Source: Dialister sp. UBA6422
GTDB taxonomy: Bacteria > Bacillota > Negativicutes > Veillonellales > Dialisteraceae
Length of the DNA: 7,782 nt
NCBI GenBank assembly: GCA_002439665.1
Contig: DJPC01000064.1
Span: 1 to 7,782, forward strand
Reading direction: 5' to 3'
Shown: positions 1 to 5,507 of the stretch, piece after piece
Numbering within the stretch: the stretch's first letter is position 1
How the letters are laid out: each line of letters starts with the position of its first letter
Notes under the pieces: generated by a model
What the model was told of the DNA's origin: nothing
Seen by the model: only the letters and a program-made list of their open reading frames with translations
Database searches by the model: none
Translations under genes and position numbers: made by a program

Positions 1-230
1 GCCGCTTCCTGTTCCTCCGGCGGCAGTTTCTCGATTTCCTGATCCACATACTCTCCTACCTTATCCAATAATTGGTCCAACATCGACGGTTCCGGCTCTG
101 GCTGATTCTCTTCCACCAACTTAGCATAATACTGCTCTGCCCACTGCTGCAACTCCGTACCCGCCTTAGCTTTTGCAGTTTCCGCTCTTCCCGATATCAA
201 TTCAGGCATATGGTTTCCCTCTTCACTCAT
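1..230 (-). CDS. Hypothetical acidic helical protein, C-terminus cut by window edge
   Basis: The reading frame opens with ATG at 230 and stays open for 76 codons to the window edge, so the C-terminus is missing. The start is well supported: an AAGGAGGA ribosome binding site lies at 238-245 with a 7-base spacer. The visible protein starts MSEEGNHMPELISG and is rich in Glu, Gln, Pro and Ala, with an acidic proline stretch around residues 40-48 (NQPEPEPS) and predicted helices on either side. There is no signal peptide, membrane segment or cysteine motif in the visible part, so it is probably cytoplasmic. It lies downstream of the terminator that closes the neighbouring five-gene cassette and has about 130 bases of its own leader, so I infer a separate transcription unit. 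I do not recognise the family. Confidence 0.7.
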   Translation of the reverse strand, partial: MSEEGNHMPELISGRAETAKAKAGTELQQWAEQYYAKLVEENQPEPEPSMLDQLLDKVGEYVDQEIEKLPPEEQEA

Positions 231-356
231 GATAGATTCCTCCTTAGAAAATATTCTCTAGCTGTTCAACTATCAGCTTTTCTTTAGTATATCCGGGAAG
301 TTGGACAAGGGATGGGTATGAGAAATATTTCTTTGAAAAATTTTATTGAAATAGAG

Positions 357-410
357 CAAAAGAAAAATGTCGTTGAACACTTGAATCATTCAATCGTTCA
401 ACGACATTTT
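357..410 (-). terminator. Intrinsic terminator closing the LRAT/HNH/glycine-zipper cassette
   Basis: Perfect 15-bp arms at 364-378 and 396-410 (AAAATGTCGTTGAAC and its complement) enclose a 17-base loop that itself contains a 5-bp inverted repeat (TTGAA/TTCAA, 381-393). Read on the minus strand the stem ends in TTTTTCTTTTG, and it starts only four bases after the stop codon of the YkgJ-type gene. The plus-strand side also has a short T run (TTTTCTT), so weak bidirectional activity is possible, but no plus-strand gene leads into it. Confidence 0.85.
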
Positions 411-414
411 CTTA

Positions 415-741
415 TCAACTTCCAGATGTATTCTCGTGCACTTTTATGATGAGTTCACGGATTTTACGAGCATTTTCCGATAGTCCTTTTTTCATATTCA
501 GTGCATAACAGACTTCCAAATTTTTAACAATGAACTCCGATTCACTCATTGTACTTTGGAAATACTTCTCATACATTTGACGGGTGTTGCAAATCTCTGG
601 CCGATGCGGATAAATACGACACTTCTTTGTTACCTTATCATAGTTCTTACAAAAACCATCTTCCCCTATATATGGCTGCAGCTGCGGCACCATAGCCGCT
701 TTTTCGCAACACAGCCCGCAAATCAAGCAAGGAAATTCCAT
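415..741 (-). CDS. YkgJ-type cysteine-cluster (zinc/iron-chelating) protein
   Basis: The 108-residue cytoplasmic protein has eight cysteines in the pattern of the YkgJ/UPF0153 family: an N-terminal C5-x2-C8-x2-C11-C12 cluster (CLICGLCC), then C31, C41, C51 and C78, with the family-like segment C-R-I-Y-P-H-R-P-E-I-C at 41-51. Family members are predicted to bind zinc or an iron-sulfur cluster; the biochemical activity is poorly defined. The start codon overlaps the upstream stop as TAATG (743-739) and has no good ribosome binding site of its own, so translation is probably coupled to the glycine-zipper gene. It is the last gene of the cassette, just before the terminator. Usual family length is near 100-130 residues, so this copy looks complete. 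Family call is firm; its role here is unknown. It could be a metal-dependent maturation or modification factor for a cassette partner (inference). Confidence 0.85.
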   Translation of the reverse strand: MEFPCLICGLCCEKAAMVPQLQPYIGEDGFCKNYDKVTKKCRIYPHRPEICNTRQMYEKYFQSTMSESEFIVKNLEVCYALNMKKGLSENARKIRELIIKVHENTSGS

Positions 742-1748
742 TATGCATTCACTTTCGCAATTTTTTGATTCATTTCGTGGTAAACATCTAAAGATTTAAT
801 TGTCACAGAACCATCTTTATTGAGAATCGGTGTATCTAAAACAGCTTTGGTAGCTACCGCTAAACTCAAGGTCATTGCTAAGATATCTTTTTCTGCTTGT
901 CCATATTCTCTATAGTCAGTTCCTTTATATATGAGTACATCTTTCATCTGATCTACAAACTTTTGGAATCTTAAGTGAATATTTCCCAGCAAATCAACAA
1001 ACATATCTGCACGATCGCTAATTTTCTGGCATGCGTCACTTGCTAACCCCATTTCATGAGCAGCCTTTTCAGCTTGTGCCCGATTACTCTTCGCATTTTC
1101 TAGATTTTCATTTGCCTTTGAATTCATAGCAAATCCCAACACCGCCAAAGCTGGCCCCGCTACAATGCCACCAAGAACTGCAGTCCCACCAGCAACACCC
1201 AAACCACCAGCAGCTAACGTACCTCCGCCCAAGTACGCCAAAGTCGCATTGGTTGCTGCTGCACCGCTAAGTCCTGCAATAGCAGTCCCTGTTCCAGCAG
1301 TTCCCAAGATAGTAACGGTACCATATGCACCAAAAGCTGCAGCTGCTCCTACGCCTACACCTTCTATACTACCAGATACCATTTTCATGGCTAAGCTCCC
1401 CATGCTCTGCATGCTTGCTAAAACCTCTTCATTGACTTGTAATCGAGATAAATCTCCCATTCCTCTGATTTCTGTCATATTGATATTTTTGATTTTATTC
1501 ATCAATTTGACAAAGGGAACCATGTCCTTCTGTAAAACATCTACCTTTACTTCTCCCAGATGTGTAAGACTTGCTGAAGCCTGATTCTGAGAATTTTGCA
1601 ATTTTTGTTTTGCTTTTTCATACATTTCTTGTGCATTATTGTTAATACGTTTCGCTCTATTATTTTTCTCATTGGCATCATAAGCCTTTTTGACACCAGT
1701 AACACCTGCTAAAACAGCTAGTCCTCCTAAAATAATGGGTAATGGCAT
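741..1748 (-). CDS. Glycine-zipper membrane-active protein with helical flanks
   Basis: With the start at 1748 the protein has 335 residues. The ORF can begin at 1754 (MIM...), but that ATG is only 2 bases from the AAGGAG site at 1757-1762, whereas ATG 1748 has an 8-base spacer and matches the start context of the small gene upstream. Layout: a short hydrophobic N-terminus (MPLPIILGGLAVLAGVTG, 1-18), a charged helical or coiled-coil stretch (about 20-60), a region with LGEVKVDVLQKDMVPFVKLM (64-83), a very Gly/Ala-rich hydrophobic core (about 125-206, with LGGGTLAAGGLGVAGG-type repeats), then another helical segment (about 210-275) and a C-terminal domain. The core resembles glycine-zipper segments that insert in or cross membranes. 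I recall similar NATLAYLGGG-like cores in uncharacterised bacterial proteins, but no function is known to me. It overlaps the YkgJ gene by one base and shares its N-terminal peptide with the 61-residue protein. Confidence 0.85.
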   Translation of the reverse strand: MPLPIILGGLAVLAGVTGVKKAYDANEKNNRAKRINNNAQEMYEKAKQKLQNSQNQASASLTHLGEVKVDVLQKDMVPFVKLMNKIKNINMTEIRGMGDLSRLQVNEEVLASMQSMGSLAMKMVSGSIEGVGVGAAAAFGAYGTVTILGTAGTGTAIAGLSGAAATNATLAYLGGGTLAAGGLGVAGGTAVLGGIVAGPALAVLGFAMNSKANENLENAKSNRAQAEKAAHEMGLASDACQKISDRADMFVDLLGNIHLRFQKFVDQMKDVLIYKGTDYREYGQAEKDILAMTLSLAVATKAVLDTPILNKDGSVTIKSLDVYHEMNQKIAKVNA

Positions 1749-1761
1749 AATCATTTCTCCT
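1733..1761 (-). repeat. Start-region repeat, copy 2 (glycine-zipper gene)
   Basis: This 29-base stretch covers the ribosome binding site, the ATG and the first codons (Met-Pro-Leu-Pro) of the 335-residue gene. It matches 1973-2000 with one single-base indel and two substitutions, so nucleotide identity extends through both the untranslated spacer and the coding start. Confidence 0.8.
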
Positions 1762-1762
1762 T
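1757..1762 (-). promoter_or_regulatory. Ribosome binding site that fixes the start of the glycine-zipper gene
   Basis: AAGGAG on the minus strand lies 8 bases before ATG 1748 but only 2 bases before ATG 1754, so the second ATG is the likely start. The same sequence context precedes the 61-residue gene, which has only the equivalent of the second ATG. Confidence 0.8.
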
Positions 1763-1801
1763 TTCATTTAACAACAATAACCGATTTCTCATACATTTCA
1801 T

Positions 1802-1987
1802 TTAGTTTTCATTAGTATTTTTACTATCGCCGGATTTCTTAGACAGTGTCTTTCCCTTGGCATCAACCTCTTTTGTTTTCTCTTTTTTCCATTTTTTATC
1901 TATCATATTATTGCCAGCAACTAGTCTATTAGAAAGACTGTCAATCAATCCACCCATATCACAACCTAATCCTAATGGTAATGGCAT
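1802..1987 (-). CDS. Small basic-tailed protein with MPLP N-terminus
   Basis: The 61-codon gene starts at ATG 1987 with AGGAGA at 1995-2000 (7-base spacer) and lies only 16 bases after the stop of the HNH gene, with 53 bases to the next start. The protein has two halves: a short hydrophobic, glycine-containing N-terminus (MPLPLGLGCDMGGLIDSLSN) and a hydrophilic, lysine-rich tail from about residue 31 (KKWKKEKTKEVDAKGK), rich in Ser/Asn at the end and probably disordered. One cysteine (C9) lies near the N-terminus. The N-terminal MPLP peptide and its start region match those of the following 335-residue protein, suggesting a shared origin or a shared membrane-targeting signal. I do not recognise a family. 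The position in a tight operon, good ribosome binding site and shared start make it a likely real gene. Confidence 0.7.
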   Translation of the reverse strand: MPLPLGLGCDMGGLIDSLSNRLVAGNNMIDKKWKKEKTKEVDAKGKTLSKKSGDSKNTNEN

Positions 1988-2000
1988 AATTGTTTCTCCT
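1973..2000 (-). repeat. Start-region repeat, copy 1 (61-residue gene)
   Basis: The 28-base stretch covers AGGAGA, the spacer, ATG and the MPLP codons of the small gene. It is the partner of 1733-1761. Identity fades within a few codons on the coding side and right at the ribosome binding site upstream, so it behaves like a duplicated initiation cassette or the remnant of a gene duplication. Confidence 0.8.
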
Positions 2001-2003
2001 CAT

Positions 2004-3431
2004 TCACAACATAAATGGATCATCACTTTTCATCAATGCATCAAATCCTTCTGTATTTTGAAATTGTACTTCACCCCCTAATTGCGTAGTAATTCGATTG
2101 GCCGCATGAATAGAACCGTCTGCATCTTTCCTTTGCAAAGCAGCATCCATATTTCCTATAGCTTCATCAAATATTTTATGATTTTCAGCCAAGTACTTGT
2201 CGGCTAATTCATTCAGCTCTCTCCGATATTCTTCTATCATACGAATGGCTTCTTTACATTCTTTTTCTATATGTATCCGCCGTTCTTTCGCTAATTTTTC
2301 GGCTTGAAATTGGCGACTAAGTACATTGAATGCTGCACTTCCCAGCATACCGCCAATCATACTTCCCAGCATGGCCCCTACGATAGGAATAGGAATCGCT
2401 ACTTGCCCAACCATGGCTCCATAAGATGCAGCCGTACAAACAGTGGCCGTTTCTCCCAATTCCACCATACATTCCAAAGTAGAAATTTCTCCACTAATAT
2501 ATCGCTTCAATGTTCCACCGGTGGCCATCACCGCTGCAACGACTTTGCCAGGCATTCCGGCCTTTGCCAGCAATTGTGCAAGCTGAGACGTAGAACGACT
2601 AAGTATCTGGGTCGTGACAGTCACCATACCGCCAGTCACATAAGATACGGCTGCCGTTTTTCCCGTTGCTACAGTAATATCTTTCAATGCTTCTGATGGC
2701 TTTTTCTCCCCACGAAGGACTGCCACAAAATTAGTAGCTGTAGACATGATCGCTGTAGCAGAAGCCCCAGCTTTTGCTGCCTCCATTCCTGACTGATGAA
2801 ATTCAGACGCCACATTTTTAACCTGTCGAATCTGCAAATTTTGTTCAATGTGAGATTTTGCCTTTCGTCCATCTTCGATGGCTTTTTCTCTGGCTTTCTT
2901 TGAAAGATGAATATCTTTATCTTTCAAATATTCCTTATCACCATAAAATTCTTCGTTACTTTTATCCCGTTTGGCATTATTTTGCTTTCGGGAAACGACT
3001 TTCAGATTTTCCTTACTATTAACCGTCTCTCGAATGTCTTCATTTTTTGTAAATGCATCATTTTTATGTCTTTCATACACTTTGTGTATAGGTTCCACAT
3101 GATCTGACTCAGCCAAATGTTTTTGCCAATTTTTCCCATATTTCAATTTGGCTTCTTGCTTGCGCAATAACAGTTCATCACCCGAATAAGGGTCTTTCAC
3201 TGGCTTACCATTAGAAAAGACATCTACTTTAGCCTGTCGCTTGGCTGCCCCATTATCATAGAGCTTTCTGTCGTAAGTGTCAGGCTTCCTATAAGTTTCA
3301 GCCACGCGCTTCACAGATTGTTCCACAGAAGCACCTGCCGCTTGCCCCGCGGCAACATTCTCCAAAATTTTTTGTGATCGCGTTTTCTTCTTTTCTTCCT
3401 CAGATGATTTTTTCTGTAACGTTGTATGCAT
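2004..3431 (-). CDS. HNH/HNN nuclease-like domain fused to a glycine-rich membrane-active region
   Basis: 475 residues. Residues 1-50 are basic and helical. Residues 55-160 look like an HNH-type nuclease: D80-P-Y-S-G-D, then YGKNW, the core D110-H111-V-E-P114-I, then N138-S-K-E-N142-L143 and a final N151-N152-x-K-R position where the last His of HNH is replaced by Asn (an HNN-like variant). These match the E/D-H...N..NL...N..K layout of the fold; the zinc-binding cysteine pairs of some relatives are absent. Residues 210-372 are hydrophobic and Gly/Ala-rich, with the strongest segments near 254-275 and 338-372 (PIVGAMLGSMIGGMLGSAA), a likely glycine-zipper membrane region. Residues 373-430 form a charged helix or coiled coil, and the tail ends in EGFDALMKSDDPFML. 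There is no signal peptide. The start is ATG 3431 with a weak GGGGA site 9 bases upstream. It lies 43 bases after the LRAT-like gene and 16 bases before the small gene. The nuclease call is from the motif only; activity is unproven. Confidence 0.75.
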   Translation of the reverse strand: MHTTLQKKSSEEEKKKTRSQKILENVAAGQAAGASVEQSVKRVAETYRKPDTYDRKLYDNGAAKRQAKVDVFSNGKPVKDPYSGDELLLRKQEAKLKYGKNWQKHLAESDHVEPIHKVYERHKNDAFTKNEDIRETVNSKENLKVVSRKQNNAKRDKSNEEFYGDKEYLKDKDIHLSKKAREKAIEDGRKAKSHIEQNLQIRQVKNVASEFHQSGMEAAKAGASATAIMSTATNFVAVLRGEKKPSEALKDITVATGKTAAVSYVTGGMVTVTTQILSRSTSQLAQLLAKAGMPGKVVAAVMATGGTLKRYISGEISTLECMVELGETATVCTAASYGAMVGQVAIPIPIVGAMLGSMIGGMLGSAAFNVLSRQFQAEKLAKERRIHIEKECKEAIRMIEEYRRELNELADKYLAENHKIFDEAIGNMDAALQRKDADGSIHAANRITTQLGGEVQFQNTEGFDALMKSDDPFML

Positions 3432-3474
3432 TATCTATATCCCCGTTTCTATAAATGCTTCATTTTATTTATTA

Positions 3475-4044
3475 TTAAACTCCATAATAAACAATCCACT
3501 GAATTGGAAATCTATCATCTTTCGGTTCTAATCCCAATGCTTGCTTCAAGGCTTTCACTTGCTTAGATGTCTTTACTCCTGTTTTGCACCAATAAGCAAA
3601 GTGCTCACAATTATTTCCAAAAAGTCCATAACCTCTCTCACCCAAACGAGACTTAGCCCGCTCTACAGTTTCTTCTGCACTATACAAATGATAACCTGAA
3701 ATAGAGCACTCCTTTGGAAAGGCAATAATCCGATATTCACTATCTTGTTCAAAGCCAGAAAGCGACACTTCGCGAACCATTGCAGAATCATCAAAAATCT
3801 CACTATCACCAGGTTCACCTGCAAAATGAATCACCTGCTGTTGTCCGATATACACTCCGTAATGTTCATACAGATTTCCCCATCGAGATACTGCTAGCAC
3901 ATCTCCTGGTTCTAGTTTTTTATAAGCCGTTTGGTCTTCATGATGCTTAAACAGCACCCTCTTGCCAATCTCAATCGGAAAATCCAAAGAGTCAAGCGGA
4001 TCATTTCCTGGAAATGTGGGCATAAATCCATTCGGTTTTATCAT
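3475..4044 (-). CDS. LRAT-like NlpC/P60-superfamily protein (putative acyltransferase or hydrolase)
   Basis: With the start at 4044 the protein has 189 residues. A GTG at 4053 is in frame, but it overlaps the ribosome binding site itself (AAGGAG at 4053-4058), whereas ATG 4044 has an 8-base spacer. The sequence shows the lecithin:retinol acyltransferase (LRAT)-like layout: PGDVLAVSRWGNLYEHYGVYIG (about 46-67) with the first His (H61), then VIHFAGE with a second His (H74), and later GNNCEHFAYWCKTG (143-156) holding the Cys nucleophile C146 and H148. This is the H...H...NCEHF order of LRAT and circularly permuted papain-fold enzymes, which act on lipid acyl groups or amide/peptide bonds through a thioester. 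There is no clear signal peptide or transmembrane anchor. It is the first gene of the five-gene cassette, 128 bases downstream of the WYL regulator. The fold call is strong; the substrate is unknown. Confidence 0.88.
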   Translation of the reverse strand: MIKPNGFMPTFPGNDPLDSLDFPIEIGKRVLFKHHEDQTAYKKLEPGDVLAVSRWGNLYEHYGVYIGQQQVIHFAGEPGDSEIFDDSAMVREVSLSGFEQDSEYRIIAFPKECSISGYHLYSAEETVERAKSRLGERGYGLFGNNCEHFAYWCKTGVKTSKQVKALKQALGLEPKDDRFPIQWIVYYGV

Positions 4045-4052
4045 ATAACTCA

Positions 4053-4058
4053 CTCCTT
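4053..4058 (-). promoter_or_regulatory. Ribosome binding site that fixes the start of the LRAT-like gene
   Basis: AAGGAG sits 8 bases before ATG 4044. It overlaps the in-frame GTG at 4053, which therefore cannot be the initiation codon served by this site. Confidence 0.8.
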
Positions 4059-4097
4059 TTATTTTGGTAAGTGCTAAAGCAATATACCTTCACCAGC

Positions 4098-4118
4098 AAA
4101 CTGCATACTGCCTACTTG
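4098..4118. repeat. Three 7-base direct repeats before the LRAT-like gene
   Basis: AAACTGC, ATACTGC and CTACTTG follow one another on the plus strand with a strict 7-base period. They lie in the short gap between the WYL terminator and the cassette, about 55 bases from ATG 4044. They could be an operator, but they are short and partly degenerate, so chance is not excluded. Confidence 0.3.
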
Positions 4119-4119
4119 T

Positions 4120-4154
4120 AAAAATCTCCCGCCGCTTTTTATTTGATGCGGCGG
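4120..4154 (-). terminator. GC-rich hairpin after the WYL regulator
   Basis: A 7-bp stem (CCGCCGC at 4129-4135 pairing with 4148-4154) with a 12-base A/T-rich loop lies 18 bases after the regulator's stop. On the minus strand it is followed by GAGATTTTTA. The T run starts 4 bases late, so termination may be partial, allowing read-through into the LRAT-like cassette. Confidence 0.6.
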
Positions 4155-4172
4155 CACCACCATTCCTCATTT

Positions 4173-5084
4173 CTAATTTCCAAGCACTTTCACCTTATCC
4201 CCCTGGCTCCCCAACCACATATCGACCCCAATTCCATAGGCTTCAGCGGTGATAGTATAAACTCCCTCTTTTTCTTCCAAAATCTGCGCCGTAGGAAGTC
4301 GATCCAGCACGGCTTCTACGGAAGGACCACTATAGGTGAATGTCACCCGCCGCAAGGGGCCAGGGTACATGAATTGAACTCGCTTTCGAAATTCACCATC
4401 TTTGAACCGGTCCGCATAGGGGATGTGGAAGGTATTTCCTGTGTTCTCCATATCTTCGATACGGTCCACTCGGAAAATGGTGGGAAATTCAGTTTCTTCT
4501 TCTTTGAAGGCCACCAGGTAGAAATAGAACTCGGAGAAGAGTATGGCCACTGGTTTCACATCATGCTGCCGTTCTATGCCATCTTGGCGGATGTAGCGGA
4601 TGTGAAGAATCTCCTGTTTTTGAATTGCCAAAGACAGGTTCCACAGTGGGTCCAGCAGTTTCTTTTTGTGATGGAGCGGTACGTAGTAGAAAGCTTCATT
4701 TTTGATGATGTCTTCTACGGTAGCCCGATCTTTTTCTGGGCAGGCGGCGGTGAGTTTGTCCAGGATGGTGTGAAGTTCTACTGGTTCCAAAGCGCGGCTT
4801 TCCAGAAGGATTTTTGCCAGGGCCAATATTTCTTTGTGATTCAAATGTTCATAGGTGGAACGGACCAGCCGGTATCCTTTCTTCGCCGGGCTGTATTCAA
4901 TGATTCCGTGGTCTCCTTGGAGCGATTTCTCCGCCAAGTAGGCACGGAGTTCGTCAATGTCTCGCTGGATGGTCTTAACCGTGACGCCATAGGTGTCCGC
5001 CAGGTCTTTCTTGGAAACCACTTCGCCATGGCTCAGCCGTTCATACATCTCCAGCAGCCGGGCTCCTTTGTTTTCTGTATCCAT
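4173..5084 (-). CDS. WYL-domain transcriptional regulator with DeoR-type HTH
   Basis: With the start at 5084 the protein has 303 residues, a normal length for the family. ATG 5105 and an ATG at 5090 are in frame, but AAGGAG at 5091-5096 lies downstream of 5105 and fits only ATG 5084 (6-base spacer). The N-terminal winged helix-turn-helix spans about residues 5-75, with VSKKDLADTYGVTVKTIQRD (23-42) as the helix-turn-helix core. The WYL domain covers about 135-215: FYLVAF (188-193) stands in for the W-Y-L motif, and FRVDRI (204-209) is the conserved Arg-containing strand that contributes to ligand binding. The C-terminal 70 residues fit the WCX dimerisation extension. WYL proteins sense nucleotides or nucleic-acid-related ligands and often control defence or DNA-damage loci. 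This one precedes the LRAT/HNH cassette on the same strand, making it a candidate regulator, although a terminator-like hairpin lies between them. Confidence 0.9.
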   Translation of the reverse strand: MDTENKGARLLEMYERLSHGEVVSKKDLADTYGVTVKTIQRDIDELRAYLAEKSLQGDHGIIEYSPAKKGYRLVRSTYEHLNHKEILALAKILLESRALEPVELHTILDKLTAACPEKDRATVEDIIKNEAFYYVPLHHKKKLLDPLWNLSLAIQKQEILHIRYIRQDGIERQHDVKPVAILFSEFYFYLVAFKEEETEFPTIFRVDRIEDMENTGNTFHIPYADRFKDGEFRKRVQFMYPGPLRRVTFTYSGPSVEAVLDRLPTAQILEEKEGVYTITAEAYGIGVDMWLGSQGDKVKVLGN

Positions 5085-5090
5085 ATACAT

Positions 5091-5096
5091 CTCCTT
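5091..5096 (-). promoter_or_regulatory. Ribosome binding site that fixes the start of the WYL gene
   Basis: AAGGAG lies 6 bases before ATG 5084 and inside the longer ORF that would start at 5105, so the first eight codons implied by the longer form are probably untranslated leader. Confidence 0.8.
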
Positions 5097-5186
5097 TGGC
5101 ACCATAGTGAGAAAAAGGTGAGTGCTCTGTATTTCTTATTATCCTCACAACCATGGACATAGGATGGGAAAGGTAAAAAAATATGC

Positions 5187-5232
5187 AAAAAGACCTCATC
5201 ATAAAAAGAATCTCTCTTTATGATGAGGTCTT
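5187..5232 (-). terminator. Strong hairpin terminator of a short upstream transcript
   Basis: Perfect 16-bp arms at 5190-5205 and 5217-5232 (AAGACCTCATCATAAA and its complement) enclose an 11-base loop. On the minus strand the arm runs into TTTTTG and, a few bases later, another T run. No sizeable gene ends here, so the hairpin must serve either the short unit starting near 5378 or read-through from farther upstream. It also insulates the WYL gene, whose promoter must lie in 5085-5187. Confidence 0.8.
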
Positions 5233-5254
5233 GAAAAGCAGGGAAAAATTTCGT

Positions 5255-5335
5255 TTACCCCCCCCGAATATTTTGTGTATCTGTGATCACTACGCAAAGG
5301 TGCTCCATGATGTCATGCTGTTTCATCATTTCCAT
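5255..5335 (-). CDS. Possible 26-codon peptide with an 8-G run near its stop
   Basis: The ORF starts ATG-GAA-ATG-ATG at 5335 and encodes MEMMKQHDIMEHLCVVITDT plus six residues, ending TAA at 5255. A G-rich GGGGGTG stretch precedes it and could act as a weak ribosome binding site. Its last codons before the stop lie in a run of eight G (plus-strand C, 5258-5265). Loss of one G would extend the frame to about 38 codons, ending in the terminator stem; gain of one G would also extend it. It sits between an extended -10 box and a strong terminator, so a transcript is likely, but it may be a non-coding RNA or a degenerate small toxin-like gene. No family recognised. Confidence 0.3.
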   Translation of the reverse strand: MEMMKQHDIMEHLCVVITDTQNIRGG

Positions 5336-5384
5336 GCACCCCCGTTTCCCAAACGCTTTCGCTTTAGAATGATTTCTATGTTTA

Positions 5385-5393
5385 ATTATATCA
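5385..5393 (-). promoter_or_regulatory. Extended -10 promoter for the short transcript
   Basis: The minus strand reads TGATATAAT: a perfect TATAAT (5385-5390) with the TG of an extended -10 element at 5392-5393. The best -35 candidate, TTAGCA 18 bases upstream, is weak, which is acceptable for extended -10 promoters. Transcription would start near 5378 and reach the terminator at 5190 after about 190 bases. Confidence 0.5.
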
Positions 5394-5507
5394 TATATAG
5401 AGCCATGCTGCTAAGTAAAGATTTGAAGGCAGTACTTATGATTCCACGGAAAGTTATAGGAGTTTTAAAGTTCTCGAGTGGCTTCGAACATGCCTCTATC
5501 CATAACC

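Noticed and set aside
286..291. TATACT as a -10 box for the left-edge gene
   Set aside because: The position 17 bases upstream reads CATCCC on the minus strand, unlike a -35 box, and no TG extension is present.
1165..1584. Plus-strand proline/alanine-rich ORF
   Set aside because: It is the complement of the Gly/Ala-rich core of the glycine-zipper protein; its Pro/Ala composition is the expected mirror of Gly/Ala codons.
4143..5162. Plus-strand ORF of 339 codons opposite the WYL gene
   Set aside because: It is antisense to a protein with clear HTH and WYL motifs, has no recognisable domain, and its length reflects codon bias of the opposite strand.
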